Below, one piece after another: positions 46,379 through 55,539 of a stretch of 64,000 nucleotides of DNA. This DNA comes from Coprobacillaceae bacterium UN01-12pH3A. Lineage in GTDB: Bacteria > Bacillota_I > Bacilli_A > Erysipelotrichales > Coprobacillaceae. How positions within the stretch are numbered: position 1 is the first letter of the stretch; each line of letters opens with the position of its first letter. Both the position numbers and the translations under genes were made by a program. The notes under the pieces are model-generated. The model worked only from the letters and a program-made list of their open reading frames with translations, searched no databases and had not been told where the DNA came from. The stretch lies in assembly GCA_027676805.1 (NCBI GenBank), contig JAQENU010000001.1:124001-188000 (forward strand). The letters run 5' to 3'.

Positions 46379-46846
46379 TTATTCAGGACAAGGTTCTTTT
46401 TTATACCTTTTGTTCCATTTTTCTTCTGATATCCAAGTTCCTTCTGGTAACTGCCATAAACATTGTCCTGCCTGCTGATACTTCTCAATCAATTCCATTT
46501 CTGCATAAGCTAAGCGCTGCATATCGCGATAATAGTTATCACCCTTGAATTCAACCACCTTTAAGACTTTAATAATTATATGATAACCTTTTTTTATATT
46601 CTCATAGACCATCTTAGGGACAAGGTTTTCATATTGACCAGAATTAAACATACTGATATGACCGCCATTTGCAAATAGTCTATCTGCTATGCTGTAAGTT
46701 CTCCCTATATAAAGACATGTGCTTTCATCTTCTTTTTCAGAAAAAATACCATATACCCCTCTAATAACATCATGATCATTGAGCTCATCAGGTACTATAA
46801 TTTTATTATTCTTTGCACGCTGAATCTCATCCGCAATTCTACTCAT
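46379..46846 (-). CDS. GIY-YIG-like nuclease-fold protein
   Basis: ATG 46846 follows GGAGGTAAGAGA and gives 155 residues. GVYGIFSE (30-37) and CLYIGRT with IADRL (44-57) form the GIY-YIG core with its conserved Arg; downstream Glu residues (YAEMELIEKY) may include the metal-binding Glu. Such proteins cut DNA in repair, homing and phage defence. It sits at the very end of the ICE, between the recombinases and the rlmD junction. Confidence 0.68.
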   Translation of the reverse strand: MSRIADEIQRAKNNKIIVPDELNDHDVIRGVYGIFSEKEDESTCLYIGRTYSIADRLFANGGHISMFNSGQYENLVPKMVYENIKKGYHIIIKVLKVVEFKGDNYYRDMQRLAYAEMELIEKYQQAGQCLWQLPEGTWISEEKWNKRYKKEPCPE

Positions 46847-46969
46847 TCTCTTACCTCCACAAAACATAATATATCATTTACTATCATAGAAAGTTCTCTT
46901 CATGTTATGTTCAATAGTTGCAGTTATAATTATACATTATAAATATTGAATAGTCATGGAAAAAACAAA

Positions 46970-47022
46970 AAAGACTAGAGAAGCTGCGATCACATTATTA
47001 TAATGATCAAAGCCTCTCTAGT
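46970..47022 (-). terminator. Terminator of the recombinase operon
   Basis: The 9-bp stem GACTAGAGA/TCTCTAGTC encloses a second stem GATCA/TGATC. On the minus strand it is followed by TTTTTTGTTTTTT immediately after the last recombinase stop. Confidence 0.88.
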
Positions 47023-47023
47023 C

Positions 47024-48520
47024 CTAATAATATAAGTTTACATCTGTTTTAAAACAAACTTCATTCTTTTTCGTATCATCTTCGTAGTACATAGATAAAT
47101 TTCTATCTAATATTTCAAATGAGCACTCTGCCTTTCCATTCAGATTTTTGTTTTTAGCATTTTTCATAAGCACCTTTACAATATCAACATTTTCTTGAGT
47201 TGGATCACCAACAACTATCTTATAGATAAGATCATCAAATATATATCTGTTGATTTCAGGTCTTTCCTTTCGTTCTATAAGATAAGATTTCAATTTCTCT
47301 ATATATTCTCTGAAATCTATATAGAACATCTCTCGTTCAAGATACCAGCATTTCTTATGATTCAGATTATTTCTCGTTACTTCAAGTAGTTTTGAAACAG
47401 AATTTACAGTTAGATTTTGATTTTCTATATTCCTTTTAATGATCAACATAGTTTGATCGATACTTTTGATATCTGCCTCCAACTGTCTTATTTCAGCAAA
47501 CGAGTCATTGTAATATCTATCAAGATGAAATTTTTCTATAAAAGCATCGATGTCTCTATCTAAAGATTCAAATACCATTTCAATACTTTTCCAGCAAATT
47601 TCATCCAAAGCCTCTACATGGATCTTTTTACTTTCACATCTAAATCCTTTAATTGTACGTGAGGACAAGCACTTCCAAATTTCACTTTTTTGATTTTGCA
47701 ATACTCTGGTAAATAACGATCCGCAAAAGCCACAGATAATCTTCTCTGAATAAAAATAGCTTCGTCTTCCTTCCAAGAAATCATGTAGTATATCAGAAGG
47801 TAATGCATAAAAATGCCGAAAAGATTTATATTCTGACGCTGTAATGATTGGTGGTATAATAGCTTCCTTAGTGTTAATAGATGTACGATATCTTTTGTCT
47901 TTTAAAATTTTCGCGATTCTATTCTGAGTCCAATCATCTTCATGATAAATACGTCGTAACTCATATGCAATTATCAAAAGACTCATATTCGAAAGCATTG
48001 AATCAACCATAAACCGAATTTTTTTATATTGGTCATTTTTTATTCGAATATCGCAAGTTTCTAAATTGACCTCATAACCATAACAATTTATATAGTCCTC
48101 TAGGAGAGGAGTAGTGCTGTTCTCAAGTTCTGGAAAGATTTCCTTCATATCAAATTCAGACATTACTGTCTTATGCTCTTTCATGTATATCATTTTGATA
48201 TCGTCTCTTTTGATTTTTTCAGAGAGAATATGATACAGATTTCTCTTGCTACCATTATCTCGGTTATTGTCAATGACTAAAATATCAATTTCTCCATGTT
48301 GGCAAGATTCGATCAATGTGCCAATGCCTTTAAAATCTGTATCTTTTATTTTTGTGTCAGTATACCAGCCTTGAATGACTAATCGCTTTGCTTTACAGAT
48401 TTCAGCCAGATATTGACTCTGATATTTTTCCTTTGCATCATACACTGATTTTTCAGTTTTATAGGAAATCAGTACAGCTACATTGACAAACCTTTCTAAA
48501 TTATTATTGTTCACTTTCAT
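47024..48520 (-). CDS. Degenerate large serine recombinase-like protein (recombinase 1)
   Basis: 498 residues with the plan of the two neighbours: N-terminal resolvase-like fold, recombinase domain (CDIRIKNDQYKKIRFMVDSM, RIAKILKDKRYR), zinc ribbon CGFCGSLF, coiled coil. The active site is lost: where relatives have R-V-S it reads VAVLISYKTEKS, and the S-R-F-A-R-N motif has become NNRDNGSKRNL, so neither the nucleophile nor the catalytic Arg is kept. It overlaps recombinase 2 by 17 bp and ends at a strong terminator. I infer a non-catalytic partner, such as a directionality or DNA-binding subunit. Confidence 0.82.
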   Translation of the reverse strand: MKVNNNNLERFVNVAVLISYKTEKSVYDAKEKYQSQYLAEICKAKRLVIQGWYTDTKIKDTDFKGIGTLIESCQHGEIDILVIDNNRDNGSKRNLYHILSEKIKRDDIKMIYMKEHKTVMSEFDMKEIFPELENSTTPLLEDYINCYGYEVNLETCDIRIKNDQYKKIRFMVDSMLSNMSLLIIAYELRRIYHEDDWTQNRIAKILKDKRYRTSINTKEAIIPPIITASEYKSFRHFYALPSDILHDFLEGRRSYFYSEKIICGFCGSLFTRVLQNQKSEIWKCLSSRTIKGFRCESKKIHVEALDEICWKSIEMVFESLDRDIDAFIEKFHLDRYYNDSFAEIRQLEADIKSIDQTMLIIKRNIENQNLTVNSVSKLLEVTRNNLNHKKCWYLEREMFYIDFREYIEKLKSYLIERKERPEINRYIFDDLIYKIVVGDPTQENVDIVKVLMKNAKNKNLNGKAECSFEILDRNLSMYYEDDTKKNEVCFKTDVNLYY

Positions 48521-50276
48521 ATTCTCCCTTTCTTCCTATAATATCTTCAAAATCCACAGATATGATTACCTCAATATTCACTTTGACTTCTTTATTTATC
48601 ACCTTTTCATGATATTCATACTCAAATTCTAAAAGAGTGTGTTTTTTATTTATAGAAGATTTATTTGCATCTTTGAAAATTTTACTGAATTTGAACTGCG
48701 AATCAAATACAAAATCCAACACATATGGCATAAAACCATTTTCTCTATTTTTACCAACGATAATACATTTCACTAATTGATTGAATAACTCTTCATCAAA
48801 CTCATTCAAGCTGTTCCTTTGCTGAATATACTCTTTCATCTCATTAAGACGTTTTCTTATCGTAATCATGAATTCGCCTCTATTAGATAACTTAGTTATT
48901 TCTTCGTCAAGGATCTCCAACCTATTCTTAAACTCTTGACTCTTTTCTTTAAAAACTTCTTTCGATATAAATTGATCTAAAAATGTATCGAGCAGCTTCT
49001 CACTCTTACTTTGAAGCAGTGTTTTTTCTTTTTCCATCTTTCTCAATTTTATTTCTATATCATCAGTAACAATGATATCCTTTATCCTGATCATCAATTC
49101 TTCGAATACATCATTTCTATTTAACTTCAATCTGTTAATACATTCCTGAAATATTTCTTTCACAGCTTTATCCTTAATAGATTTTGAGAAATCTGTTTTT
49201 GCCTCACCTTTACTTTTTCGGTTGCATTGCCAAACAACATTTTCATACTTACTGGCAGGATTCTGAATCCTTCGAATATAGGTAGAACCACAATGACCAC
49301 AAACCATCCGATTGCTCAATGTGTACTTCTGATTGTTTCTCGCTCTGGGAACGATTGATTTTTCTTTAATCATTCTCTGTACTGTCTCAAAAATTTTTGG
49401 TGCGATGATTGCTGGATGATTATTCTTCTTATAATATTGATCTGATTCACCATTATTGACACATCTTACTTTGGTCAGTGGATCCTTCGTAAATGTTTTA
49501 CCCTGTCTGACATCTCCTCTATACTTTTCATTCATTAAGATCAAACGTATTGAGCTTCCAGACCATTTTTTACTTCCTGTTTTTGTTAGATATCCTTTCT
49601 TCATACAGAGTTTGGCAATAGCAGCAAATCCCTTTCCTTGCAGATAAGCGTTAAAGATAAATCTGACAATATCCGCTTCCTTTTCATTTACACGAAGTTC
49701 TTTTGCGACCCGATCATAATCATATCCAAGACATCCGGAAAAGCCTATCAATTCACCTCTGTCCATCTTCATAGCAAGTCCCATTTTTACATTATGGGAT
49801 GTTTCCTCTACTTGCTGTTGAGCATGTGAACTGAGATCTGTAATTCTTTGTTCACTGTTTTCACCCAAAGTATGAAGTCTGTTAGATTCAAAGAATATAT
49901 CGATATTTCTTTCTTTTAGAAGTCGGGCACAACGAATCGTATCAAGCGTATTTCTGGCAAATCTAGTAATTGATTTCGTTATCAACATATCAAATTTGCC
50001 ATCCATCGCATCTCGCATCATTTCATTGAACGCATCTCTGTTCACTGTAGAGGTTCCTGTTTTTGCTTCATCTGCATATATCTTTATAAGTTTCCAGTTA
50101 GGATGCCTTTTGACTAATTCACTATAGTATTTGATCATAGAATCATAACTTTTTTTCTGTTCTGGATCATCTGTACTAACGCGTACATATGCGACTACTC
50201 TCAAATCTAATTTTCTATTGAAATAGTCATCATCATATAATATGGTTGCTGGTATCCTTGTTATATTTTCGTACAT
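48504..50276 (-). CDS. Large serine recombinase (recombinase 2)
   Basis: ATG 50276 behind AGGGGTGAT gives 590 residues. VVAYVRVSTDDPEQKKSYDS carries the nucleophile Ser; ADEAKTGTSTVNRDAF and TKSITRFARNTLDT complete the catalytic domain. The recombinase domain (GLAMKMDRGELIGFSGCLGY), zinc ribbon (CGHCGSTYIRR) and coiled coil (about 430-500) follow. Such enzymes of the TndX/TnpX type integrate and excise ICEs by attP x attB exchange. It has its own promoter of the repeated ICE type and overlaps recombinase 1. Confidence 0.92.
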   Translation of the reverse strand: MYENITRIPATILYDDDYFNRKLDLRVVAYVRVSTDDPEQKKSYDSMIKYYSELVKRHPNWKLIKIYADEAKTGTSTVNRDAFNEMMRDAMDGKFDMLITKSITRFARNTLDTIRCARLLKERNIDIFFESNRLHTLGENSEQRITDLSSHAQQQVEETSHNVKMGLAMKMDRGELIGFSGCLGYDYDRVAKELRVNEKEADIVRFIFNAYLQGKGFAAIAKLCMKKGYLTKTGSKKWSGSSIRLILMNEKYRGDVRQGKTFTKDPLTKVRCVNNGESDQYYKKNNHPAIIAPKIFETVQRMIKEKSIVPRARNNQKYTLSNRMVCGHCGSTYIRRIQNPASKYENVVWQCNRKSKGEAKTDFSKSIKDKAVKEIFQECINRLKLNRNDVFEELMIRIKDIIVTDDIEIKLRKMEKEKTLLQSKSEKLLDTFLDQFISKEVFKEKSQEFKNRLEILDEEITKLSNRGEFMITIRKRLNEMKEYIQQRNSLNEFDEELFNQLVKCIIVGKNRENGFMPYVLDFVFDSQFKFSKIFKDANKSSINKKHTLLEFEYEYHEKVINKEVKVNIEVIISVDFEDIIGRKGEYESEQ

Positions 50277-50300
50277 AATATCACCCCTAATCCACATTCC

Positions 50301-50329
50301 ATTATGTCGTGCAAATCAGGGTTTGTCAG
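50301..50329 (-). promoter_or_regulatory. Repeated ICE promoter, copy 1 (recombinase 2)
   Basis: -35 CTGACA (50324-50329), a 17-nt spacer, -10 CATAAT (50301-50306) in the block CACGACATAATGG. The block ends about 22 nt before the start codon of recombinase 2 and overlaps the end of the small ORF. Confidence 0.75.
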
Positions 50330-50480
50330 CGTATAAATCCACATTTGATTCATACCCATAATCTCTATTGATTTTTGATAATAATTCATGATATTCCGCA
50401 TAACTCAAAAGACCTGCATTCAACAGGTCTTTTGCCATCGCTTTCAACATGCAATATCTAACATAATCTTTAGTCAACAT
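50316..50480 (-). CDS. Small conserved ICE protein, 54 residues
   Basis: MLTKDYVRYCMLKAMAKDLL followed by LLSYAEYHELLSKINRDYGY, then ADKP and TGA. Mostly helical, with the pattern of a SHOCT-like or small recombinase-linked protein. Its ATG lies within the last codons of recombinase 3 (GATGTTGACTAA), with AAAGGAG before it. The gene lies between the two active recombinases, which suggests a recombination-accessory role. Similar small proteins are common beside such recombinases, as far as I recall. Confidence 0.7.
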   Translation of the reverse strand: MLTKDYVRYCMLKAMAKDLLNAGLLSYAEYHELLSKINRDYGYESNVDLYADKP

Positions 50481-52209
50481 CGCTCCTTTCATTCTTTAGT
50501 GTATTTACTGCTATTTCTACCTTGATATCCTTGATGAACACTTTATCTTTTAAATTCCCGTTCTTTTTGTAATAATAAAATCCAGACTTCATCATAAAAG
50601 ATCCAATAATGATATGATCATAAATATCGTCTTCGATTTCTTCATTTATCCATTCTTCAGAACACATACCTAATACATAAGTCAGTTTGAATGGTTCATT
50701 TTCTTGAATTTTATTAAAATCACCAACGAGCACCTTACTAACTACGTTTTGAAAAAGTTCCTGATCAAAACCATTTGGCATAGAAGAATTAGCAAAATAT
50801 GTTTGAATCGCTTTGATCTTATCAACAGCATAGTTTTTTTCAGCATACCTGTTTTCTAATTCGCTTATTGAATAACATATCTTGTTTTTTTCATCCACTA
50901 AATCGGAACTCTTATTACTGAATTCATCTTCTGTAATAAGACCATCTAAGAACAGATCCAATATCTTCATTTCATCCTCTTTATTTTTCCTTAATTTATT
51001 TTGTTGCTGCAATAAGGACTCATTTCCCTTTGAACATAATACAGCTTCAACATAATGTATCAACTCTTCAAATATACCTTCATAGCTATCATACATGATT
51101 CTCATAGCTTCTATGAATCCTCTTTCAAGTAATTGCATTCTTATCGTCGTACTGCTTGTACAGCGATTACCTTTTAGTTTTCCTATACACTTCATATATT
51201 GTTTTCTGACAACAAAATTGCGGCCGCATTCTATACACTTCACTTTTAATCGCATAGGATTATTTTCAGTCAATTCTCTTTTGGTGGTATGTTTCCCTCT
51301 CGTCTTAGTATTTCGAGTTCCCAGTTTTTTCTGCACTTTTTCAAAATCGCTACGTTCAATAATCGCTGGATGATGAAAATGTACAGTAACCATATCTACT
51401 TCACCTAGATTTTTTACTATATTTTTTTTCAAAGGATCTGGTACAAAAAGTTTATTGAAAGTAACATCACCTATATACATTTCATTTTTCAATACCTTAA
51501 GCACACCGCCATCATTCCACGGATTATTTTTAATCGTTCGATAACCCTTTTCGTTCAAAATTTGCGATATAAATGCAACCCCATATCCTTCTAAATAGAG
51601 GCCAAAGATTTCCTTGACGATTTTCGCTTCACTTTCAATAATATATACTTCATCGGTCTCAACATTATGTCCATAACCTATACACCTGAACCAACGCTTT
51701 CCCTGTCCGTTATTTATTTTATAACGCTTTCCTTCTTTAACATTCATGGAAGCATCAAAAACATATTCCTGAGCACCATTGGCATAATCGGTAAGTTCCT
51801 GTTCACCTTCCAATGTAAGTGTATGAATTCCTTTCGATTCAAAATAAACATCTACACCAATCTCTCTCAATCGTTTGACATATTGAAGAGTAGTTAATGT
51901 GTTTCTTGCAAATCTTGAAATAGATTTTGTAATGATCATATCAATTTTTCCAGAAAAACAGTCTTTCAATAATCGTTTGAATTCTTTTCTATCTTTCACT
52001 CCAGTACCACTTACTCCAACGTCAGAATAAATGCCTGCCATGCTCCACATAGGGTTTTCGTTGATCATTTTTTCATAATAAGAGACCTGTGAATTATTAC
52101 TATACTCTCGTTCATTACTGCTGACTCGCGCATATACTGCAACTCTCAATTTTCTATTAAGAAAGCACTGTTCCTGTTCGTCAGCAGCTATTCGTATTAC
52201 ATCTGGCAT
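50470..52209 (-). CDS. Large serine recombinase (recombinase 3)
   Basis: 579 residues. VAVYARVSSNEREYSNNSQV holds the catalytic serine; YSDVGVSGTGVKDR and TKSISRFARNTLTT are intact. The recombinase domain (IINNGQGKRWFRCIGYG), zinc ribbon with CIECGRNF and a CIGKLKGNRC pair, and a coiled coil complete it. Same class as recombinase 2 but clearly diverged from it, so the two are not recent duplicates. It has its own copy of the ICE promoter at 52234-52262. Confidence 0.92.
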   Translation of the reverse strand: MPDVIRIAADEQEQCFLNRKLRVAVYARVSSNEREYSNNSQVSYYEKMINENPMWSMAGIYSDVGVSGTGVKDRKEFKRLLKDCFSGKIDMIITKSISRFARNTLTTLQYVKRLREIGVDVYFESKGIHTLTLEGEQELTDYANGAQEYVFDASMNVKEGKRYKINNGQGKRWFRCIGYGHNVETDEVYIIESEAKIVKEIFGLYLEGYGVAFISQILNEKGYRTIKNNPWNDGGVLKVLKNEMYIGDVTFNKLFVPDPLKKNIVKNLGEVDMVTVHFHHPAIIERSDFEKVQKKLGTRNTKTRGKHTTKRELTENNPMRLKVKCIECGRNFVVRKQYMKCIGKLKGNRCTSSTTIRMQLLERGFIEAMRIMYDSYEGIFEELIHYVEAVLCSKGNESLLQQQNKLRKNKEDEMKILDLFLDGLITEDEFSNKSSDLVDEKNKICYSISELENRYAEKNYAVDKIKAIQTYFANSSMPNGFDQELFQNVVSKVLVGDFNKIQENEPFKLTYVLGMCSEEWINEEIEDDIYDHIIIGSFMMKSGFYYYKKNGNLKDKVFIKDIKVEIAVNTLKNERSDVD

Positions 52210-52233
52210 GCTATCCCATCCTTTCTTATCACC

Positions 52234-52262
52234 ATTATGTCGTGTTGTAAAAAGGAAGTCAG
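52234..52262 (-). promoter_or_regulatory. Repeated ICE promoter, copy 2 (recombinase 3)
   Basis: -35 CTGACT (52257-52262), a 17-nt spacer, -10 CATAAT (52234-52239) inside CACGACATAATGG, about 22 nt before ATG 52209. Confidence 0.75.
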
Positions 52263-52292
52263 CGGCTTTTTATAACGATTTTACATTGCAAA

Positions 52293-53222
52293 TCATTTTT
52301 GTCGTTCCAATCGCTTTTTTGCATTTAAGAAAGTTGTTTCATCCTTTTCAACCAAAATCATATTTCTTCCTTTTTTCAAAGCAGCCTCTCCAGAAACACC
52401 AGAACCCGCAAATTGATCTAAACCAGTCTCCTGTTCCATAGAAACAAGTTCTATGATTTCTTCAAGTAGTTGAAGCGGTTTCTCTGCCCGATGCACCCTC
52501 TCACTTTTACATGGAGGCTGATGAACAAACTCTGGTGGCAGCATCTTTTTAGTACCACTCATATAATGTTCTACTTCAGGTTCTTTTATATCCTTTTTCA
52601 CATCTCTTCTCAATGAGCGTGCCTTTCCTTTGCTAAAGAACACTACACTTTCCCTATCTTTTACTTTCCTTCCTGTATTCGCTTTAAATTGGCCTTTTCT
52701 CCATGGAACGATCGCGTAAAATCGGAAACCGGCAGTTATCGCCATATCCTCGATATCGTTCAGATATTTTCGATTTTCTTCATTCTTATCCGGTAGAAAT
52801 TCAATCAAAAAACACCCATTCTTCAAAACTCTCTTCTTTTCTTTGAAGTCTTCTAATGTATAACGAAAGCATTCATAGGATGCAAAATCACGATTGCCTC
52901 CCTTATTTGAAATAAGATCATAGGGATGGTCGGTAATGATAAAATCGATACTGCCGTCTTTAATAAAGGAAAGGTTTCGACCATCGCCATTGATCAGCAG
53001 ACATGTAGCTTCACCTTTTGAAACTGAATAAACGCCTCTTGCTACTCTTGTAAACAAACCTTGTTCGATGCCTTCATATATACGTGCTCTTATGCTGGGA
53101 AGCTGTACATCTTTATTGTGTACATTCACTACAGCCTCTTCTGCTTCTTTGAGTGTAAAATTTTCTGTATCTGCAAAGTAATCGAACAAGGTCATCTGTA
53201 TCCCTTTTTCCTGCTTTCGCAA
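52293..53222 (-). CDS. ICE DNA methyltransferase (N6/N4 type) with HTH-like head
   Basis: Possible starts are TTG 53222 (AAAGGAG five bases before, chosen) or ATG 53195; the ATG at 53252 has no ribosome site. Residues to about 80 look like a winged-helix part (LFTRVARGVYSVSK). Motif IV is IITDHPYD rather than the usual DPPY; motif I is LDQFAGSGVSGEAALKKGR at the C-terminal side, so it is a beta-class order. It should methylate an exocyclic amine of A or C with SAM, and may protect the ICE from restriction in new hosts. It overlaps the preceding small gene slightly if ATG 53252 is used. Confidence 0.78.
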   Translation of the reverse strand: MRKQEKGIQMTLFDYFADTENFTLKEAEEAVVNVHNKDVQLPSIRARIYEGIEQGLFTRVARGVYSVSKGEATCLLINGDGRNLSFIKDGSIDFIITDHPYDLISNKGGNRDFASYECFRYTLEDFKEKKRVLKNGCFLIEFLPDKNEENRKYLNDIEDMAITAGFRFYAIVPWRKGQFKANTGRKVKDRESVVFFSKGKARSLRRDVKKDIKEPEVEHYMSGTKKMLPPEFVHQPPCKSERVHRAEKPLQLLEEIIELVSMEQETGLDQFAGSGVSGEAALKKGRNMILVEKDETTFLNAKKRLERQK

Positions 53223-53235
53223 ACTTTCTCCTTTC

Positions 53236-53637
53236 CTACCTTGATCTATCATTTTTTATTTCCAATCGCTGTTTCACATTTATTTTCTGCTGAATCAATT
53301 TACCAGCCTTGCTTCCAACATCTTCCCAGCAGCAGAAGAAATTAGTTTCACCAGTCCAGTCATTTTCATATCTCATGTTTCTGATCAAAACTTTCTGAGA
53401 CCAGTCATGTCTGCCTCTAACATCTGACATAGATACATAAACATACTGATCACTTTTTTTGTCTTTTAGAACCGCAGAAAAACAATAATGATTTTTATTG
53501 AATTTTGATAACTCCAAATCATTATTTTCAGCCATTTGCTTTAGATCACTTTTCATATCTCTGAGAAACCTCTTGAAATCTTCTCCTATACAGGTCCCTG
53601 TACTGAATTCATGTAGTAACCATTTTTCAAATTTCAC
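53236..53637 (-). CDS. Conserved ICE protein of unknown function (133 aa)
   Basis: 133 residues; a basic helical head (FKRFLRDMKSDLKQMAENND) followed by a beta domain (HYCFSAVLKDKKSDQYVYVS, then RHDWSQKVLIR). No known motif can be assigned. It is one of a tightly packed set of ICE genes read in the same direction, next to the methyltransferase. ATG follows AAGGAGATG. Probably a helper of transfer or DNA handling, by context only. Confidence 0.6.
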   Translation of the reverse strand: MKFEKWLLHEFSTGTCIGEDFKRFLRDMKSDLKQMAENNDLELSKFNKNHYCFSAVLKDKKSDQYVYVSMSDVRGRHDWSQKVLIRNMRYENDWTGETNFFCCWEDVGSKAGKLIQQKINVKQRLEIKNDRSR

Positions 53638-53673
53638 ATCTCATCTCCTTATCTTTCTCACTCTAAATGACTA

Positions 53674-54120
53674 CTACCTTTCCATATAACGATCATCTAT
53701 TGCCTTTATCATCCTGATTGTTTTATTTCCTTGTGTCATATTGACCATGGCATCAAGTTCTGGCAGAAGATTTATGTATTCCTTTGTCATTCTAAATCTT
53801 CCATGAATCCTGCCTTCATCATCAATATGCTCTACAACCAAAACATCGTTAATGAATCTTGTAAAATTCTGATCCACAGTGTCTTGTAACAGGATCATAT
53901 CACCTACCTGAATATCCTGATGAAGCTGACTTATCTGCTCTGATGTTAGCTTTTTGAACGTTCCCCCTGAGCTGCTTCTGATAAGAACGTGATCTTCTTT
54001 ATAAAATATCTTGCCAGGATATAATTTTTCGTACAGCATCTGCTTATTCCAGTCTATCCTTGATGATTTTTTCCTTATAGGTGAATAGCAACACCTTGAC
54101 ACATTAGAAAATTTTCTCAT
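53674..54120 (-). CDS. ICE protein of unknown function (148 aa)
   Basis: 148 residues with a beta-rich centre: GKIFYKEDHVLIRSSSGGTF, a segment HQDIQVGDMILLQDTVDQN that looks like an SH3- or barrel-like loop, and an alpha C-terminus. No catalytic motif. It starts 21 bp after the N-6 methylase-like gene ends and lies in the same operon. I do not recognise the family. Confidence 0.6.
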   Translation of the reverse strand: MRKFSNVSRCCYSPIRKKSSRIDWNKQMLYEKLYPGKIFYKEDHVLIRSSSGGTFKKLTSEQISQLHQDIQVGDMILLQDTVDQNFTRFINDVLVVEHIDDEGRIHGRFRMTKEYINLLPELDAMVNMTQGNKTIRMIKAIDDRYMER

Positions 54121-54140
54121 GTGATTTTCATCCTTTCTTT

Positions 54141-54887
54141 CTATCTTTCAAGCATATCTGCTTTTCTTTGTTTATCTAATTTTCTAGCCTTGCTCTTGAT
54201 ATCAACAAGCAATTCTGGATGATAGTAATACGTCATTGGCAGCATCCATGCATTGCCTTCATCCATCAACATAGGTGGAGTTGTTGAAGGCTGTAAACTG
54301 TCACCTATGACAACCATACCCGGAACACCCTGCAAAGCCAGTTGGATATAGCAGGACAGTGCCATAGTTTGATCGATATCCTGCGCATACATCATATAGT
54401 TCTTTAAGGGCATCCCTCTTTCTCTAATCACATTTGCTGCTGCAATCAACATGACACCCGTCCCACAACAGGGATCTGCAATATTCTGTATATCCTTCTG
54501 TTTTGATGTATCAAGCTCTGAGATGTTGATTTCAGCCATAAATTTACCGACTGGATATGGTGTAAGAAACTGCCCGGATTTAAAACTCGTCATGTTGAGC
54601 CGCTCACAAATCCTACCAAGAAGATCCTGATCCATATTGAACTCCAGTGCATCCACCAATGTATCAAATATCATTTCAAACTTCTTATCTTCAATTCCTG
54701 ATGATCTGATACGCCTATTTAATTCATCTACACGATTCTTATCAGTCTTTAATTGACTGGCTAAATTGAGTTTCTTAGATGCAAAAGCAACAAAAGAGGC
54801 ATACGCCTCTCTGTCGCTTAATCTTCCGTTTGCTGCATTACTGATTTGATCTGCTAATTTCTTTTCATAATCTATACTACGATCCAA
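54141..54887 (-). CDS. N-6 DNA methylase-like protein without NPPY
   Basis: 248 residues. The HsdM-like SAM-binding part is plain: SGQFLTPYPVGKFMAEI, then ADPCCGTGVMLIAAANV and AQDIDQTMALSCYIQLALQG. After VIGDSLQPSTTPPML, where HsdM has N-P-P-F/Y, the catalytic motif is absent and the protein ends in a helical tail. I infer SAM or DNA binding without standard methyl transfer. Such truncated N-6 methylases are regular ICE cargo. The role may be anti-restriction. Confidence 0.8.
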   Translation of the reverse strand: MDRSIDYEKKLADQISNAANGRLSDREAYASFVAFASKKLNLASQLKTDKNRVDELNRRIRSSGIEDKKFEMIFDTLVDALEFNMDQDLLGRICERLNMTSFKSGQFLTPYPVGKFMAEINISELDTSKQKDIQNIADPCCGTGVMLIAAANVIRERGMPLKNYMMYAQDIDQTMALSCYIQLALQGVPGMVVIGDSLQPSTTPPMLMDEGNAWMLPMTYYYHPELLVDIKSKARKLDKQRKADMLER

Positions 54888-54900
54888 TCATTCCTCCTTT

Positions 54901-55524
54901 TTATCTTTGTCTGTCGTTTTGCTTGTTCTTCACGCGATGTTTATCAGATCGGATATCCGATAAATGAACTTCCTCAAATAGATTAAAATCTTCCAAACAT
55001 GCAAATACCATATACTTTTCCTTTTTATTTTTGAAGAACTTCAAATTTTCTTTCTTCATCATTTCCATAGCTGTTCCTTTATCGATTTCATTTGTGTAAG
55101 GCATTATATATTCATGCATACCTGATCCATCTGTTGCAATCACGATACCTGTAGATGGACCATATTTCTTTTCAGCTTTCTTATACTCTTTTTCCCAGTC
55201 TTTTAAGTCAACTAGATGCGAAAGCAAGATTTCCACACAGTAATCTTTAAGTTCTCCCCAGGGAGAATATTCTTCCATATTACTTGTCATCTCATAGCAA
55301 AATGGATCTTCCTTTCCTTTATTCAATTCAACGATCTTGTCTGTCAGCTTTTTTAGGTCATATTCATCACTTATGTATAGTTCATCTGGCCCTGACATAT
55401 AATTTTGTTTCCATTCGCCTATTTTCTTGCCTTCCAGATAAATATTTCCCTGATGCAGAAGTTCATCCTCATGTCCTCTGAAGTTCTTTAAATTCTTCAA
55501 TTCTAAACCGTTTATTTTTGCCAT
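54901..55524 (-). CDS. ICE protein of unknown function (207 aa)
   Basis: 207 residues. It opens MAKINGLELKNLKNFRGHED, followed by IYLEGKKIGEWKQNYMSGPD, a beta hairpin pair resembling small substrate-recognition domains, and ends with a charged tail (VKNKQNDRQR). No transmembrane segment. ATG is preceded by AAAGGATAG. It is 13 bp upstream of the N-6 methylase-like gene. Function unknown. Confidence 0.6.
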   Translation of the reverse strand: MAKINGLELKNLKNFRGHEDELLHQGNIYLEGKKIGEWKQNYMSGPDELYISDEYDLKKLTDKIVELNKGKEDPFCYEMTSNMEEYSPWGELKDYCVEILLSHLVDLKDWEKEYKKAEKKYGPSTGIVIATDGSGMHEYIMPYTNEIDKGTAMEMMKKENLKFFKNKKEKYMVFACLEDFNLFEEVHLSDIRSDKHRVKNKQNDRQR

Positions 55525-55539
55525 ATTCTATCCTTTCTT

